A stretch of 44,108 nt of DNA, taken from a virus. Positions within the stretch are counted from its first letter, which is position 1. The number at the start of each line of letters is the position of its first letter. A program made the translations under genes and the position numbers. Location: positions 1 to 44,108 of the IMG/VR virus record IMGVR_UViG_3300038309_000228. One strand, written 5' to 3'. The notes beneath the pieces were generated by a model that had not been told where the DNA came from, made no database searches, and saw only the letters and a list, made by a program, of their open reading frames with translations. Below, piece after piece: positions 14,638 through 22,604 of the stretch.

Positions 14638-15180
14638 GTGAACAAAAATAGGATCATATCATTAGACACGGAAACAACTGGACTCAACCCGGATGACGGG
14701 CACAAAATCATAGAGCTTGCCATGGTTGAAATAATTGATCTCAATATATCAAGCACGTGGCGTAGCTACTTCAATCCATGTAGGACAATAGATATTGGGG
14801 CATCAGAGATACATGGCATAACAAGCGATCTATTAATTACGGCTCCATTTTTCAGTCATAAATCAAGAGAAATACTAGATTTCATAGGGGACTCCAAGCT
14901 TCTGATACACAATGCTCCATTTGATCTGTCCTTCATAAACAAGGAGCTGTTGATCGCATCAAGGGTTAATGGGGTTGATTACGGGCAAATAAGCGACCAG
15001 ACAAACGAAATAATCGATACATGTAAATTGTCTAGGATGCTTCACCCAGGGGGGCCAGCATCTCTGAACGCATGCCTTGACAGGTATGGAATTGACAGGA
15101 CATCAAGAACAAAGCACGGAGCCCTGATTGATGCCACTTTGCTGGCAAATCTCTATGCTAAGATGTGTCATTATAGTTGA
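14638..15180 (+). CDS. dnaQ: DnaQ-family 3'-5' exonuclease (Pol III epsilon-like)
   Basis: About 180 residues with all DEDDh motifs: Exo I 'SLDTETTGLNPDDGHKIIELA', Exo II 'LLIHNAPFDLSFI', Exo III 'RTKHGALIDATLLANLY' with the His-Ala-x-x-Asp pattern. It would proofread or degrade 3' ends. I start at GTG 14638 because AAGGA lies 7 nt upstream and the product then begins right at the domain; an in-frame ATG at 14602 lies inside the clamp gene. Together with the clamp it suggests recruitment or imitation of the host Pol III holoenzyme. Confidence 0.92.
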   Translation: MNKNRIISLDTETTGLNPDDGHKIIELAMVEIIDLNISSTWRSYFNPCRTIDIGASEIHGITSDLLITAPFFSHKSREILDFIGDSKLLIHNAPFDLSFINKELLIASRVNGVDYGQISDQTNEIIDTCKLSRMLHPGGPASLNACLDRYGIDRTSRTKHGALIDATLLANLYAKMCHYS

Positions 15181-15205
15181 CTATTTCTATCATAAGGAGT
15201 ATTCA

Positions 15206-15397
15206 ATGAATATAGTTGTTGATAATAATGTAGATAAAATGGAGCTTTTATTGTTGCTTAATGGATATGGTTACTGCGTAAAGTTCAACGGAAGGGAGTT
15301 CAGGCTTACAAATGTAGGTAAGGTTGATGCAATTGCAGAGCCCAGAAACTCAAATGTAGTTGATTTTAGGATGAAGGGCCATGCCGAAAATAACTAG
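15206..15397 (+). CDS. small protein of unknown function
   Basis: 63 residues with a strong AAGGAG 6 nt before the ATG. The sequence reads like a compact alpha/beta fold ('MELLLLLNGYGYCVKFNGREFRLTN'). No family recognised. It overlaps the start of the ATPase gene by 17 nt, which supports translation in the same operon. No membrane or cysteine motif pattern. Confidence 0.7.
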   Translation: MNIVVDNNVDKMELLLLLNGYGYCVKFNGREFRLTNVGKVDAIAEPRNSNVVDFRMKGHAENN

Positions 15398-16067
15398 CAC
15401 CAGGGAACAGCATGTAGGAAACGTGACAATACTGGTCTATGGCCAGGCTGGTACTGGTAAAACGATGATGATGGGCACCGCAGACAATCCCCTGATCATT
15501 GACGTGGAGCACGGCCTTCTATCCCTGGTTGATAGGGATCTTGATTCGATCAGTGTTTCCAGCATGGATGATTTCAGGTCTGCTTTGATATTTTCTAAAA
15601 GCCCAGAAGCTTCTCACTACGGGGCGGTTTGCATAGACTCTTTGAGCGAGCTTGCAGAGATCATCCTCTCCGAGGAGAAGGAGCGCAGCAAAGACCCCAG
15701 GCTTGCGTATATGGCGCTCAACGATACCCTTTCGAAGGTAATCCGAACGCTTAAGTCACTAGGTAAACTGGTATACTGCACCGCGAAGGCGGACCTAAAA
15801 AACGATGACGGTACCGGTTTGTCTTATTTTTCGCCGTCGTTCCCTGGGTCTAAATTGTCAAACCAAATATCGTACAAGTTCGATATTGTTGGAGCTCTCC
15901 GGGCCGACGCTGATAGGAACAGTGGTGATATCGTTAGGTACGTCCAGACCGTAAACGACGGTCGGTATATTGCCAAGGATCGCACCGGGAAGCTCGATGC
16001 CAGGCAGGCTCCAGACATTTCTGAAATGGTTGCCAAAATATTTGGAGGATCAGATGGGATTTCTTGA
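15381..16067 (+). CDS. Sak4-like RecA-fold ATPase (phage nucleotide-binding protein)
   Basis: 228 residues. The P-loop 'VYGQAGTGKTMMMGTADNPLIIDVEHG' near the N-terminus and 'YGAVCIDSLSELAEII' as Walker B match the AAA_24/Sak4 family, RecA-core ATPases used by phages for single-strand annealing recombination together with an SSB. 'SFPGSKLSNQISYKFDIVGAL' is typical of the family. It precedes an SSB-like gene whose start overlaps its stop by 14 nt. That pairing is common for Sak4 and supports the assignment. Confidence 0.85.
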   Translation: MPKITSTREQHVGNVTILVYGQAGTGKTMMMGTADNPLIIDVEHGLLSLVDRDLDSISVSSMDDFRSALIFSKSPEASHYGAVCIDSLSELAEIILSEEKERSKDPRLAYMALNDTLSKVIRTLKSLGKLVYCTAKADLKNDDGTGLSYFSPSFPGSKLSNQISYKFDIVGALRADADRNSGDIVRYVQTVNDGRYIAKDRTGKLDARQAPDISEMVAKIFGGSDGIS

Positions 16068-16602
16068 TCAGGTCAACGAAGCCATACGTGATATTAAATC
16101 AAATGGCGATTTCAAACCCCTTGATGATGGGTGGTACGATGCTGTAGTCAATTCTGCTGAGATTAGGGACACTAGGTCTGGAGGTAAAGCTGTGTTCCTG
16201 ACATTCACTACAGTTTCCCCAAAGCGCAACATATTCCATATATGCAATGTAGTCAATAGCAACCAGAAGGCCGAGGAGATCGGAAAACGTGACCTAGCCA
16301 GACTGGCCCTGGCTTGTGGGATAGTGGAACTCACGAACGTAGATGACCTTTGCGGTAGGGGTGTATCTATATTGCTATCTACAAAAACTGACGACTTCGG
16401 GTCCAGGAATGTCGTCAAGGCTTACGCACAAATCTCCAATGGCGGCAATTCCTCCACTCCAGTACCGGGCAAGAAACAGATGAGGTTTACAGACAGCCGA
16501 CCAGCCAAGTCAAGCATCCCTGTAGGGGATTATCAGGCCGAAGGCCCAGCACCAAGCCAAGAAATCATTGACAAAGCTTTTGACGATGATATTGGTTTCT
16601 AA
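16054..16602 (+). CDS. DUF669-type single-stranded DNA-binding protein
   Basis: 182 residues. The central part ('LDDGWYDAVVNSAEIRDTRSGGKAVFLTFTTV...RNIFHICNVVNSNQKAEEIGKRDLARLALACGI') is the DUF669 pattern found beside phage ATPases. The C-terminus ends in 'FDDDIGF', an acidic tip plus aromatic like the DDDIPF tail of bacterial SSB that recruits partner proteins. It probably serves as phage SSB. ATG 16054 is chosen for its GGAGG at 6 nt; upstream codons are inside the ATPase gene. Confidence 0.85.
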   Translation: MGFLDQVNEAIRDIKSNGDFKPLDDGWYDAVVNSAEIRDTRSGGKAVFLTFTTVSPKRNIFHICNVVNSNQKAEEIGKRDLARLALACGIVELTNVDDLCGRGVSILLSTKTDDFGSRNVVKAYAQISNGGNSSTPVPGKKQMRFTDSRPAKSSIPVGDYQAEGPAPSQEIIDKAFDDDIGF

Positions 16603-16621
16603 GGGCAACCAAAATAGACAA

Positions 16622-16649
16622 TTGTCAACAAACTTTTTAGCTGTATGAT
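16622..16649 (+). promoter_or_regulatory. candidate promoter for the AlpA-like gene
   Basis: TTGTCA at 16622-16627 and TATGAT at 16644-16649 with 16-nt spacing. It overlaps an upstream ATG (16645), which is therefore unlikely to be the true start of the following gene. The TTGTCA sits in the dyad AATTGTCAAC region and resembles half of the 13469-13508 operator. Confidence 0.45.
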
Positions 16650-16722
16650 GGAAGATACCATAAGTACCTTATTATCCAGGCTCTATAGTGCCATAGGCAT
16701 CGGCAGCCATCCTGGTGACAAA

Positions 16723-16929
16723 ATGTATGAAAAGTATTATGACATCAAGCAGCTTCAGGCATCTCTTGGAGTAACTAGAACAAGCATATATAATTGGATC
16801 AATAATAGGGGATTCCCGCATCCCATAAGGGTATCTAGAAGGTCCTTGTGGAATAAGGAAGATGTAGAAAGATGGTGCATGGAAAATCACTCAGTAACGT
16901 TTGCCTCCCCTAGGAGCTACAGGAAATGA
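16723..16929 (+). CDS. AlpA-like helix-turn-helix regulator
   Basis: 68 residues from the preferred ATG. 'YYDIKQLQASLGVTRTSIYNWINNRGFPHPIRVSRRSLWNKEDVERWC' is the AlpA/MerR-type winged helix found in phage and prophage activators and excisionases. The upstream ATG (16645) lies in a promoter-like box, so I use ATG 16723 with GGTGA just upstream. It is probably a transcriptional regulator of later plus-strand genes. Its stop overlaps the next start (ATGA). Confidence 0.78.
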   Translation: MYEKYYDIKQLQASLGVTRTSIYNWINNRGFPHPIRVSRRSLWNKEDVERWCMENHSVTFASPRSYRK

Positions 16930-17378
16930 ATTCAGCTGATTCTATACTTGAGGCATCCAGGAATGTTCTCATGGAAAGGGCAAGGCAGAGGGGCCTAGCC
17001 TATGAGAGGTCCATGTCATCTGCTGTCGATGCAGCAAATATTATGATGGGAACCAGTCTCAATGAGTCAGACGGCTATCTTTTTATGGCCTTACTAAAGA
17101 TTTCAAGGTCCAGGAATGGCAAGCCGTCATTAGACGATTTCGTAGATGCAGCATCATATATAGCTCTTTATGGTGAGTCTGTGCTTTCTGATCCAGAAAA
17201 CGATATAGATGGCGATTGTGACAACGTTATGGATCACCGGGATTTCCCTGGAATCGACGTTGACCTAGACGGAGATAATTCAAATATAATCCATCTGGAC
17301 TTTGGGAATGACAGGGACGCCCTAGACGATTTCATGAAGTTTCTTGAATCGCTGAACCATGGCGGTATTTTAAATTGA
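16926..17378 (+). CDS. DUF6378-like phage protein
   Basis: 150 residues. The first 90 residues follow the phage DUF6378 pattern: an N-terminal helix with 'RGLAYERSMSSAVDAANIMMG', then 'DGYLFMALLKISRSRNGKPSLDDFVDAASYIAL'. The rest is an acidic tail rich in Asp ('DIDGDCDNVMDHRDFPGIDVDLDGDNS') with dockerin-like DxDGD loops that could bind Ca. The family has no established function. It is coupled to the upstream regulator by ATGA. Confidence 0.7.
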   Translation: MNSADSILEASRNVLMERARQRGLAYERSMSSAVDAANIMMGTSLNESDGYLFMALLKISRSRNGKPSLDDFVDAASYIALYGESVLSDPENDIDGDCDNVMDHRDFPGIDVDLDGDNSNIIHLDFGNDRDALDDFMKFLESLNHGGILN

Positions 17379-17410
17379 AACCCCCTATACAGACCAGGAT
17401 AGGTTAGGCG

Positions 17411-17959
17411 ATGCCATATGCTATTTGTCAATCTTGCGGTCAATCAACGCATTACCGCAACACGAGGGGAACACGCCTCGCCAGCATGCAGTGCTCTTGT
17501 GGCGGTGTTCTCAAGTCCAGGGCTCCGTCAGGAGGAGGAGCCAACCAAGGTAAAAAATTGTCCACCTGCGCGATCTGCGGCAAGGGCACATATCGGGAGA
17601 GGCCGATAGATGTTGCCGTGCGTTCTAGGTTAGAGTGCCAAGCAACTTATCCCCCTGGGGCCATCATATGCTGGAGGCACGATGGTGAGTTGTTGCCAGC
17701 AACTCATCCCTATTTCTCTCTCGTGGATACCCCGATTACCAGGGAATATCTCCTATGGATGGTTGGGGCGTTTGCCGAGTGGTGTGCGTCGTTGCTTGAC
17801 GATCACCCAGACGCCGCCTTTTACCTCAATGAGGTCGTACCGCACCTAATTAGGGAGGCCGAAAAGGTTGATGATAACAAGATCGACTACAATGCCCAAG
17901 TCCTACGCAACGGAATCGTCGATTTCTGCATGGTGCCATTGAATCGCGTATCTTTGTAG
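17411..17959 (+). CDS. zinc-ribbon protein of unknown function
   Basis: 182 residues, family not recognised. Two putative metal sites: 'CQSCGQ...CSCGG' (residues 6-31) as a zinc ribbon and 'CAICGKG...CQ...CWRH' (residues 53-89) as a second cluster. The remainder is helical with a Trp-rich 'YLLWMVGAFAEWCASLLDDHPD'. It sits just upstream of two ankyrin-repeat genes. A nucleic-acid or protein-interaction role is plausible but not shown. Confidence 0.7.
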   Translation: MPYAICQSCGQSTHYRNTRGTRLASMQCSCGGVLKSRAPSGGGANQGKKLSTCAICGKGTYRERPIDVAVRSRLECQATYPPGAIICWRHDGELLPATHPYFSLVDTPITREYLLWMVGAFAEWCASLLDDHPDAAFYLNEVVPHLIREAEKVDDNKIDYNAQVLRNGIVDFCMVPLNRVSL

Positions 17960-17963
17960 ATAT

Positions 17964-18473
17964 ATGACATACAATATCTATAATAACAGACTCATTGTGG
18001 CGTCCAAGGAAGGAAAAGCCAAGCTGGTCCTGCGGGCTTTGGATAATGGGGCAGATGTTAACACCTCGAATAGAATGGGAGATACGCCACTTATGTTGGC
18101 AGTCGTACGCGGCCACTATGGAATCGTGGAAACACTAATTCATCATGGTGCTGACGTTAACTTGGGGAACAGGGAAGGCAAGACTCCCATTATGGCAGCA
18201 TCCTCCAAGGGCCGTACAGCCATATCCTCCATACTCATTGCCCACGGAGCTAATGTGGATGCCGTCGACATATATGGTGATACGGCGCTGATGTACGCAT
18301 CAAGGAATGGCTGCACAGAAATAGTCTCGACTCTAATTGACCACGGGGCCAACATCAGCGCCGCAAACAATAACGGCGATACTCCTATTGATATTGCCTC
18401 ACGTTATGTTGCCCGCTACGGCCATATGGAAACAGTTAATCTAATTAGATCAATTCTTGAGAAGAGGGCGTAG
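17964..18473 (+). CDS. ankyrin-repeat protein 1
   Basis: 169 residues made almost wholly of five ankyrin repeats, each with the 'G.TPLM.A...G....V..LI.HGADVN..N' consensus. No signal peptide or extra domain. Such proteins act by binding other proteins. In phages, ankyrin proteins are known from symbiont phages (for instance sponge-associated 'ankyphages' and Wolbachia WO), where they affect eukaryotic cells. The target here is unknown. It follows the zinc-ribbon gene by 5 nt and precedes a second ankyrin gene. Confidence 0.92.
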   Translation: MTYNIYNNRLIVASKEGKAKLVLRALDNGADVNTSNRMGDTPLMLAVVRGHYGIVETLIHHGADVNLGNREGKTPIMAASSKGRTAISSILIAHGANVDAVDIYGDTALMYASRNGCTEIVSTLIDHGANISAANNNGDTPIDIASRYVARYGHMETVNLIRSILEKRA

Positions 18474-18549
18474 ACGATTCCTGGAACGATCCACGTCCAG
18501 GGAGGTGCGCTATTATTCCAAAGACTCTGGAAATCTTCAGGAGATCAAG

Positions 18550-19386
18550 ATGTTAGATAATGTTTACAACGAGACTCTCATCAAGTCAGCAAGGAATGGA
18601 TGCACGGACGAGGCCCGTTGGGCTATTGAGAATGGGGCTGATGTGAATACCGTAGACGAATACGGCACCACCCCATTGATGCTGGCCTCCATGATGGGCC
18701 ATATCAATACCTCTCTACTTCTCATCAACAATGGAGCCGATATCGACGCAGCGAATAACCAAGGCGACACCCCACTTATATGGGCTACCCACTACGGTCA
18801 TATTGCCACAGCCGCCGCCCTAGCTGCACGGGATGCAGATGTAAACTTAGCAAACAAAGAAGGAGTAACCCCGCTCATATACGCTGCCCGCAAAGGGCTA
18901 AATAGCCTAGTAGAAACTCTCATCGCTTATGAGGCTGATGTCGATGCCACAAATTGCAGAGGCCACACCGCGCTCGCTATTGCAGTTCGTAACGGGCATC
19001 ATGGCACAGCATCGCTCCTCATAAGAGAAGGTGCCGACGTCAACGCTGCCGACAACAACGGAACTACGCCGCTCATGTACGCCGCAGACTACGGATACCT
19101 TGATACGGTTGCATTACTCCTCTACCACGGATCTGATATCAACGCCGCCAACAAATCAGGTAATACCGCTCTAGCCCTCGCAGCGCGTTATGGTCATAAT
19201 GACACAGTAGAGCTCCTCATCGACCGGGGCGCTGATATTAGCGCCGCCTCAAAGTATGGACTCACACCTCTAGATGTGGCTATTTCCAGTGGCCACGGAG
19301 AAACTGCCGACATCATCAGGTATCTATTAGGTAGGAAGTCCAGAGACCTCCTTGATGCATCGCATCAAGGAGCCACCGTAAGTTAA
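18550..19386 (+). CDS. ankyrin-repeat protein 2
   Basis: About 278 residues with eight ankyrin repeats from residue 3 to the last 20 residues; the capping repeat ends in 'DIIRYLLG'. ATG 18550 is preferred for AGGAG 8 nt upstream and because repeats begin at once; earlier codons overlap the first ankyrin gene. It is distinct from protein 1 but shares the layout, so tandem duplication is likely. It is the last gene of the plus-strand operon and ends at a strong terminator. No secretion signal is visible. Confidence 0.92.
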   Translation: MLDNVYNETLIKSARNGCTDEARWAIENGADVNTVDEYGTTPLMLASMMGHINTSLLLINNGADIDAANNQGDTPLIWATHYGHIATAAALAARDADVNLANKEGVTPLIYAARKGLNSLVETLIAYEADVDATNCRGHTALAIAVRNGHHGTASLLIREGADVNAADNNGTTPLMYAADYGYLDTVALLLYHGSDINAANKSGNTALALAARYGHNDTVELLIDRGADISAASKYGLTPLDVAISSGHGETADIIRYLLGRKSRDLLDASHQGATVS

Positions 19387-19409
19387 TCGCGGCCTACCGT
19401 GGGCCGCGA
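19387..19409. terminator. bidirectional terminator between convergent operons
   Basis: TCGCGGCC - 7-nt loop - GGCCGCGA, an 8-bp perfect stem at the junction of the plus early operon and minus late operon. It overlaps the stop codon of the 19394-19816 gene. T-runs are weak, so it may be partly factor-dependent. Confidence 0.6.
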
Positions 19410-19816
19410 TCCTGAGACGAGGCCAACCTCTCGCGAAGCCTGGCCTCGATCTGGTCGAGGGCAGTTTTAGCGCTGTCAAGGGAAGCCGAGGCCGCCAATT
19501 CACGGGGTTGGCCGATCTTTTGATGCTCTTCTTCCTTGGCACCAGGCCTACTGTCTTCAGGGCTCTTGTCAATCATTGGCTTTACGATTTCCTTATGCCC
19601 GAAATCTATTGCCTTACGAATCTTGTCGGAGACCATGTCGTAAACCTTATCGCTGATTCCGTCAAGCAGTTTATCAATGGCCTGGGAGGCGGCTGGCGTG
19701 CGTCCTACAGTCTTGTTCAGGACGATCTCAAGGCCGCGCTTCGATGTATTGATGATGATCGAGCTGATCTTGATCGCAACATTTTCCACAATTGGTTCCA
19801 GGATCGCCTTGTCCAT
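19394..19816 (-). CDS. amphipathic helical protein, distal end of late operon
   Basis: 140 residues, no family recognised. It is helix-rich and amphipathic throughout ('IVENVAIKISSIIINTSKRGLEIVLNK', 'IDKLLDGISDKVYDMVSDKIRKAI'), followed by a charged coiled coil. The ATG overlaps the stop of the upstream gene (TAATG) with GGAGG before it. It is the last gene of the tail operon. Its similarity in style to 5369-5851 and 19816-20520 suggests a small group acting together, possibly on membranes or within the virion. Confidence 0.65.
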   Translation of the reverse strand: MDKAILEPIVENVAIKISSIIINTSKRGLEIVLNKTVGRTPAASQAIDKLLDGISDKVYDMVSDKIRKAIDFGHKEIVKPMIDKSPEDSRPGAKEEEHQKIGQPRELAASASLDSAKTALDQIEARLRERLASSQDRGPR

Positions 19817-20520
19817 TAAAAAATCCTCCTTCTATGAGTTTGGCTATCTCCGCCCATCCTTGACGCTATGCGGTCAATGTCCTGATCAGACACTCCATGA
19901 TGCGAGGATTTGTCCTCCTCTTCCTGGCCACTGCGGTCTAATGATTCCTTGATGTGATCGACTGCATCGTCAACCTTATCAACGACGGGCCCGATCAAGG
20001 GCATTCCCTTGAGGATCCCCTCAATACGATCCTTGATGTTGTCGACTACCTGATTCCCGCCACGGCTCCTGTCGATCTTCCTCAGCCACCGCTCAAGCTG
20101 CTTTTCATCCCTTTTAGGGAACACCTTATCCACGGCGTCGTCAGCAAGGTCGAATAGCACCTTGATAATTTTCTTAGCTATTGCCTCGGCGATCTGGGGG
20201 ATTCGGAGTATGTCCTGAACCGCTGCAATCATCGGCCCCACAATTGGGACGTTAGATACCGCCCATTTCTCCAGGCCAAACCCAATCCCAATGACCATAT
20301 TTGCCGCCAGGGCAGTTAAGTCCCCCGCAGCCTCAATCAAGTTTTCTGGCATCAGGCCAGACTTTTTGATTACCAGCTTCTGGAGCTCTGATTGCTCCTC
20401 GCGCCCAAAATGGTCGATGAGGCCCTGCTCCTCCATATAGGTGCCAATAAACTGGGCAATATTGGCTGGAGAATCAGTGACCGCCCCTACGATACCTCTG
20501 ACATTATCAATTACCCCCAC
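19816..20520 (-). CDS. amphipathic helical protein with hydrophobic segment
   Basis: 234 residues, unrecognised. The middle has a moderately hydrophobic stretch ('LTALAANMVIGIGFGLEKW...VPIVGPMIAAVQDIL') and repeated amphipathic helices ending in 'VVDNIKDRIEGILKGMPLIGPVVDKVDDAVDHI'. The two 'P(I/L)(V/I)GP(M/V)' turns are internal echoes and hint at a duplicated helical hairpin. GTG start with GGAGG at 5 nt. It could be membrane-active, but no toxin family is evident. Confidence 0.65.
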   Translation of the reverse strand: MGVIDNVRGIVGAVTDSPANIAQFIGTYMEEQGLIDHFGREEQSELQKLVIKKSGLMPENLIEAAGDLTALAANMVIGIGFGLEKWAVSNVPIVGPMIAAVQDILRIPQIAEAIAKKIIKVLFDLADDAVDKVFPKRDEKQLERWLRKIDRSRGGNQVVDNIKDRIEGILKGMPLIGPVVDKVDDAVDHIKESLDRSGQEEEDKSSHHGVSDQDIDRIASRMGGDSQTHRRRIF

Positions 20521-20944
20521 GCTTGCCTCCAGGGATCATATCCCGAAACTTGTCAACCAGACCACCAAAATTATGGTCTCCAGCATTATTGTGATGGAAC
20601 ACCTTTCCGGCGATATCGGCCAATTGCTCGAATGCTCCGAATCCAGCTCCGCCGAGCTCCTCGATTTTATGACGCAATTCATCTCGATGCTCTTGCAGGG
20701 AATTGAGGATGCTATCCTTTTTCCCCATAGAAAGGCCACCCTTTCTTTCGCAATAATCGAGACCTTCATGCACCCAAGCATCGTCGGGATCGATTGATTC
20801 GCTCATCCTGATGTTCTCAAGGAAAAGTTGCGCCTCCGTATCCTTCATGGCAAGCTCTAGGATACCAATGCGATCCTCTTTTTCAAGATCAAGCCAGAAC
20901 TCCTGCCTTGGCTTTGCGTTCATTCTTTCAAATGGGTTTTTCAT
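20507..20944 (-). CDS. unknown acidic protein downstream of tail-fibre-like gene
   Basis: 145 residues. The N-terminal half is acidic and helical ('WLDLEKEDRIGILELAMKDTEAQLFLENIRMSE'). The C-terminal half is glycine-rich with 'GGAGFGAFEQLADIAGKVFHHNN'. No family recognised. Position after the fibre-like gene resembles tail-fibre assembly chaperones (P2 gpG place), but the sequence does not show that family. GGAG precedes ATG by 5-6 nt. Confidence 0.6.
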   Translation of the reverse strand: MKNPFERMNAKPRQEFWLDLEKEDRIGILELAMKDTEAQLFLENIRMSESIDPDDAWVHEGLDYCERKGGLSMGKKDSILNSLQEHRDELRHKIEELGGAGFGAFEQLADIAGKVFHHNNAGDHNFGGLVDKFRDMIPGGKRGGN

Positions 20945-20957
20945 TACTGCTCCTTAC

Positions 20958-22592
20958 CTAAAATAGAGAATTAAAAGAGAAAAGAGATATTAGCATAACC
21001 AAAAAAACGAAAATATTCACCAATGTGGTTATTGGCCATGTAATAATGCCACCTAGCGCTAGGAAAAGCGCAACTCCTGATGGTGTTAGGACCAAAAAAG
21101 CAGTTACAGCACCAACCAAAGACCCTATAATTCCGTATGGTGGAATTATAGCTGATAGAACTACAATAAAAACAAAAGTTATATTCTGTATTCCTATTGC
21201 AAAAAACCCTAGTATAGGTACTAGAGATCCAATAGTTCCAAATATAAATGCAGCTAGTCCGATCAATCCCAAGACAATAAATATCAATACACTGTAAATA
21301 TTGTATATTACTGGTGATAGCAGTATAAATGATATCAGTAAAAGTAGTCCAATTATGAAAAGAATTGGGTAAAAAATAGCCCCGATGATATTCCCAGCCG
21401 CTCCCCTGTGTGGGGTCAAATCAAAGAGGTGGTTCTTTACGAAGAACATCCTTTGGTCTGACCAGTCTGACCAAAGACCGTGCCTTCCACGGTAGGCCAT
21501 TTTCCAGAAGTAGGATTGCTCCCCAAATAACCTGACATGGCGTACGTGCTCCCTTGGAAGGATGGTTTGGTCTTTAAGGACGATGTCCTCAAAACCAGGG
21601 TCTGCAGCTACAAGCCATTTCGACCTCAGATAGTTATTGAGTAGTCCCCTGCCGTGATACGGGCCGCCAACAAGCAGAGCCCTTCTGGCCACCCCACGAC
21701 CTTCCCTGGGCCACAGAGGCTCAGGCTTTGCTACGGTGTCGATATATCTGTCGATGCGGATGTGCCCTTCGAATCTGGATGATGGAGTGAATCCCTCAAG
21801 CCACGACTGCAGCCAGAAATCTACAACACGATGTCTGGGAGATAGAGGAAGCTGGACCTGGAAATGGCTGCCGTGCTGGTTGACTACCGTGCCGTCTGTG
21901 GTCCCAACGAGGTAGCTATGGCCCCTGTCGTAGTTCTGTATTTCGACGTCGATACGTTCCCCGGGCTGGCCGTGATCCCTGTATTTCGCCCAGGGCTTGT
22001 GAGCCTGAGGCACTACTGAATCGACGCTAATACTCGCCGCTACTGTCTTGGCCCGGCCTACGATGACAATGACATCAATGACGTGCTCAATTGTCGTCTG
22101 CCCGTTGTAAGCTGGGACGAAATCAGGATGCTGGCCAGCGTAGGCTACGGCGTAGAGGTGGGGGAAGAAGAATGGCTTGAGGGGCGGATTGATTAGCCGG
22201 TCGACAATGGAGCGGACAACGTCGGTATCATCGAAATTGTCGTACTCGTCACGCCAATCCTCGAGGATTTCGTGGGCTGCGCCTCGTACCCCGCCATGAT
22301 CTACTCTAGCGTATAGCCCGATGGACCGCAGCCAGAATCCGTCCCTCACCTGACGGTTATCAAAGGCCAGCCTCACCTTTGCTGTGCCATCACCCAGAGC
22401 CTCTGCACTGACCACCTTGGCCCGCATCGCCTTGCCGGGTATGTGCTTGAGGCGCTCAAGATGATTGAACCTGGCTATTTCGCTTTGGCCGATTACCCCA
22501 TGGGTATAGACGAGCCGATCTCCAGCCTGGACCTCGGCCTGCATATCGACACCGGCGTCAGTTAGTACCGTACCCTTGTTGAAATCAGCCAT
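20958..22592 (-). CDS. tail-collar/fibre-like protein with polytopic membrane C-terminus
   Basis: About 544 residues. The start 'FNKGTVLTDAGVDMQAEVQAGDRLVYTHGVIG' and following 'VRLAFDNRQVRDGFWLRSIGLYARV' match the N-terminal tail-collar domain (DUF3751) of P2/Mu-like fibres, which attaches to the baseplate. The middle (about 120-385) is soluble and lectin/beta-like. The last 155 residues are almost uncharged with about six membrane-spanning stretches ('AIFYPILFIIGLLLLISFILL' and onward), which is highly unusual for a fibre. The C-terminal coding part is visibly AT-richer than the rest. ATG at 22592 is chosen; TTG 22604 is possible. Confidence 0.78.
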   Translation of the reverse strand: MADFNKGTVLTDAGVDMQAEVQAGDRLVYTHGVIGQSEIARFNHLERLKHIPGKAMRAKVVSAEALGDGTAKVRLAFDNRQVRDGFWLRSIGLYARVDHGGVRGAAHEILEDWRDEYDNFDDTDVVRSIVDRLINPPLKPFFFPHLYAVAYAGQHPDFVPAYNGQTTIEHVIDVIVIVGRAKTVAASISVDSVVPQAHKPWAKYRDHGQPGERIDVEIQNYDRGHSYLVGTTDGTVVNQHGSHFQVQLPLSPRHRVVDFWLQSWLEGFTPSSRFEGHIRIDRYIDTVAKPEPLWPREGRGVARRALLVGGPYHGRGLLNNYLRSKWLVAADPGFEDIVLKDQTILPREHVRHVRLFGEQSYFWKMAYRGRHGLWSDWSDQRMFFVKNHLFDLTPHRGAAGNIIGAIFYPILFIIGLLLLISFILLSPVIYNIYSVLIFIVLGLIGLAAFIFGTIGSLVPILGFFAIGIQNITFVFIVVLSAIIPPYGIIGSLVGAVTAFLVLTPSGVALFLALGGIITWPITTLVNIFVFLVMLISLFSFNSLF

Positions 22593-22604
22593 GGCGCTAC
22601 CCAA

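Noticed and set aside
16645-16722. ATG at 16645 as start of the AlpA-like gene
   Set aside because: It overlaps a -10-like TATGAT and adds 26 residues outside the HTH fold; ATG 16723 fits family length.
19394-20520. Toxin-antitoxin or colicin-like assignment for the amphipathic proteins
   Set aside because: No toxin motif, immunity gene or secretion signal could be recognised; only helical character is supported.
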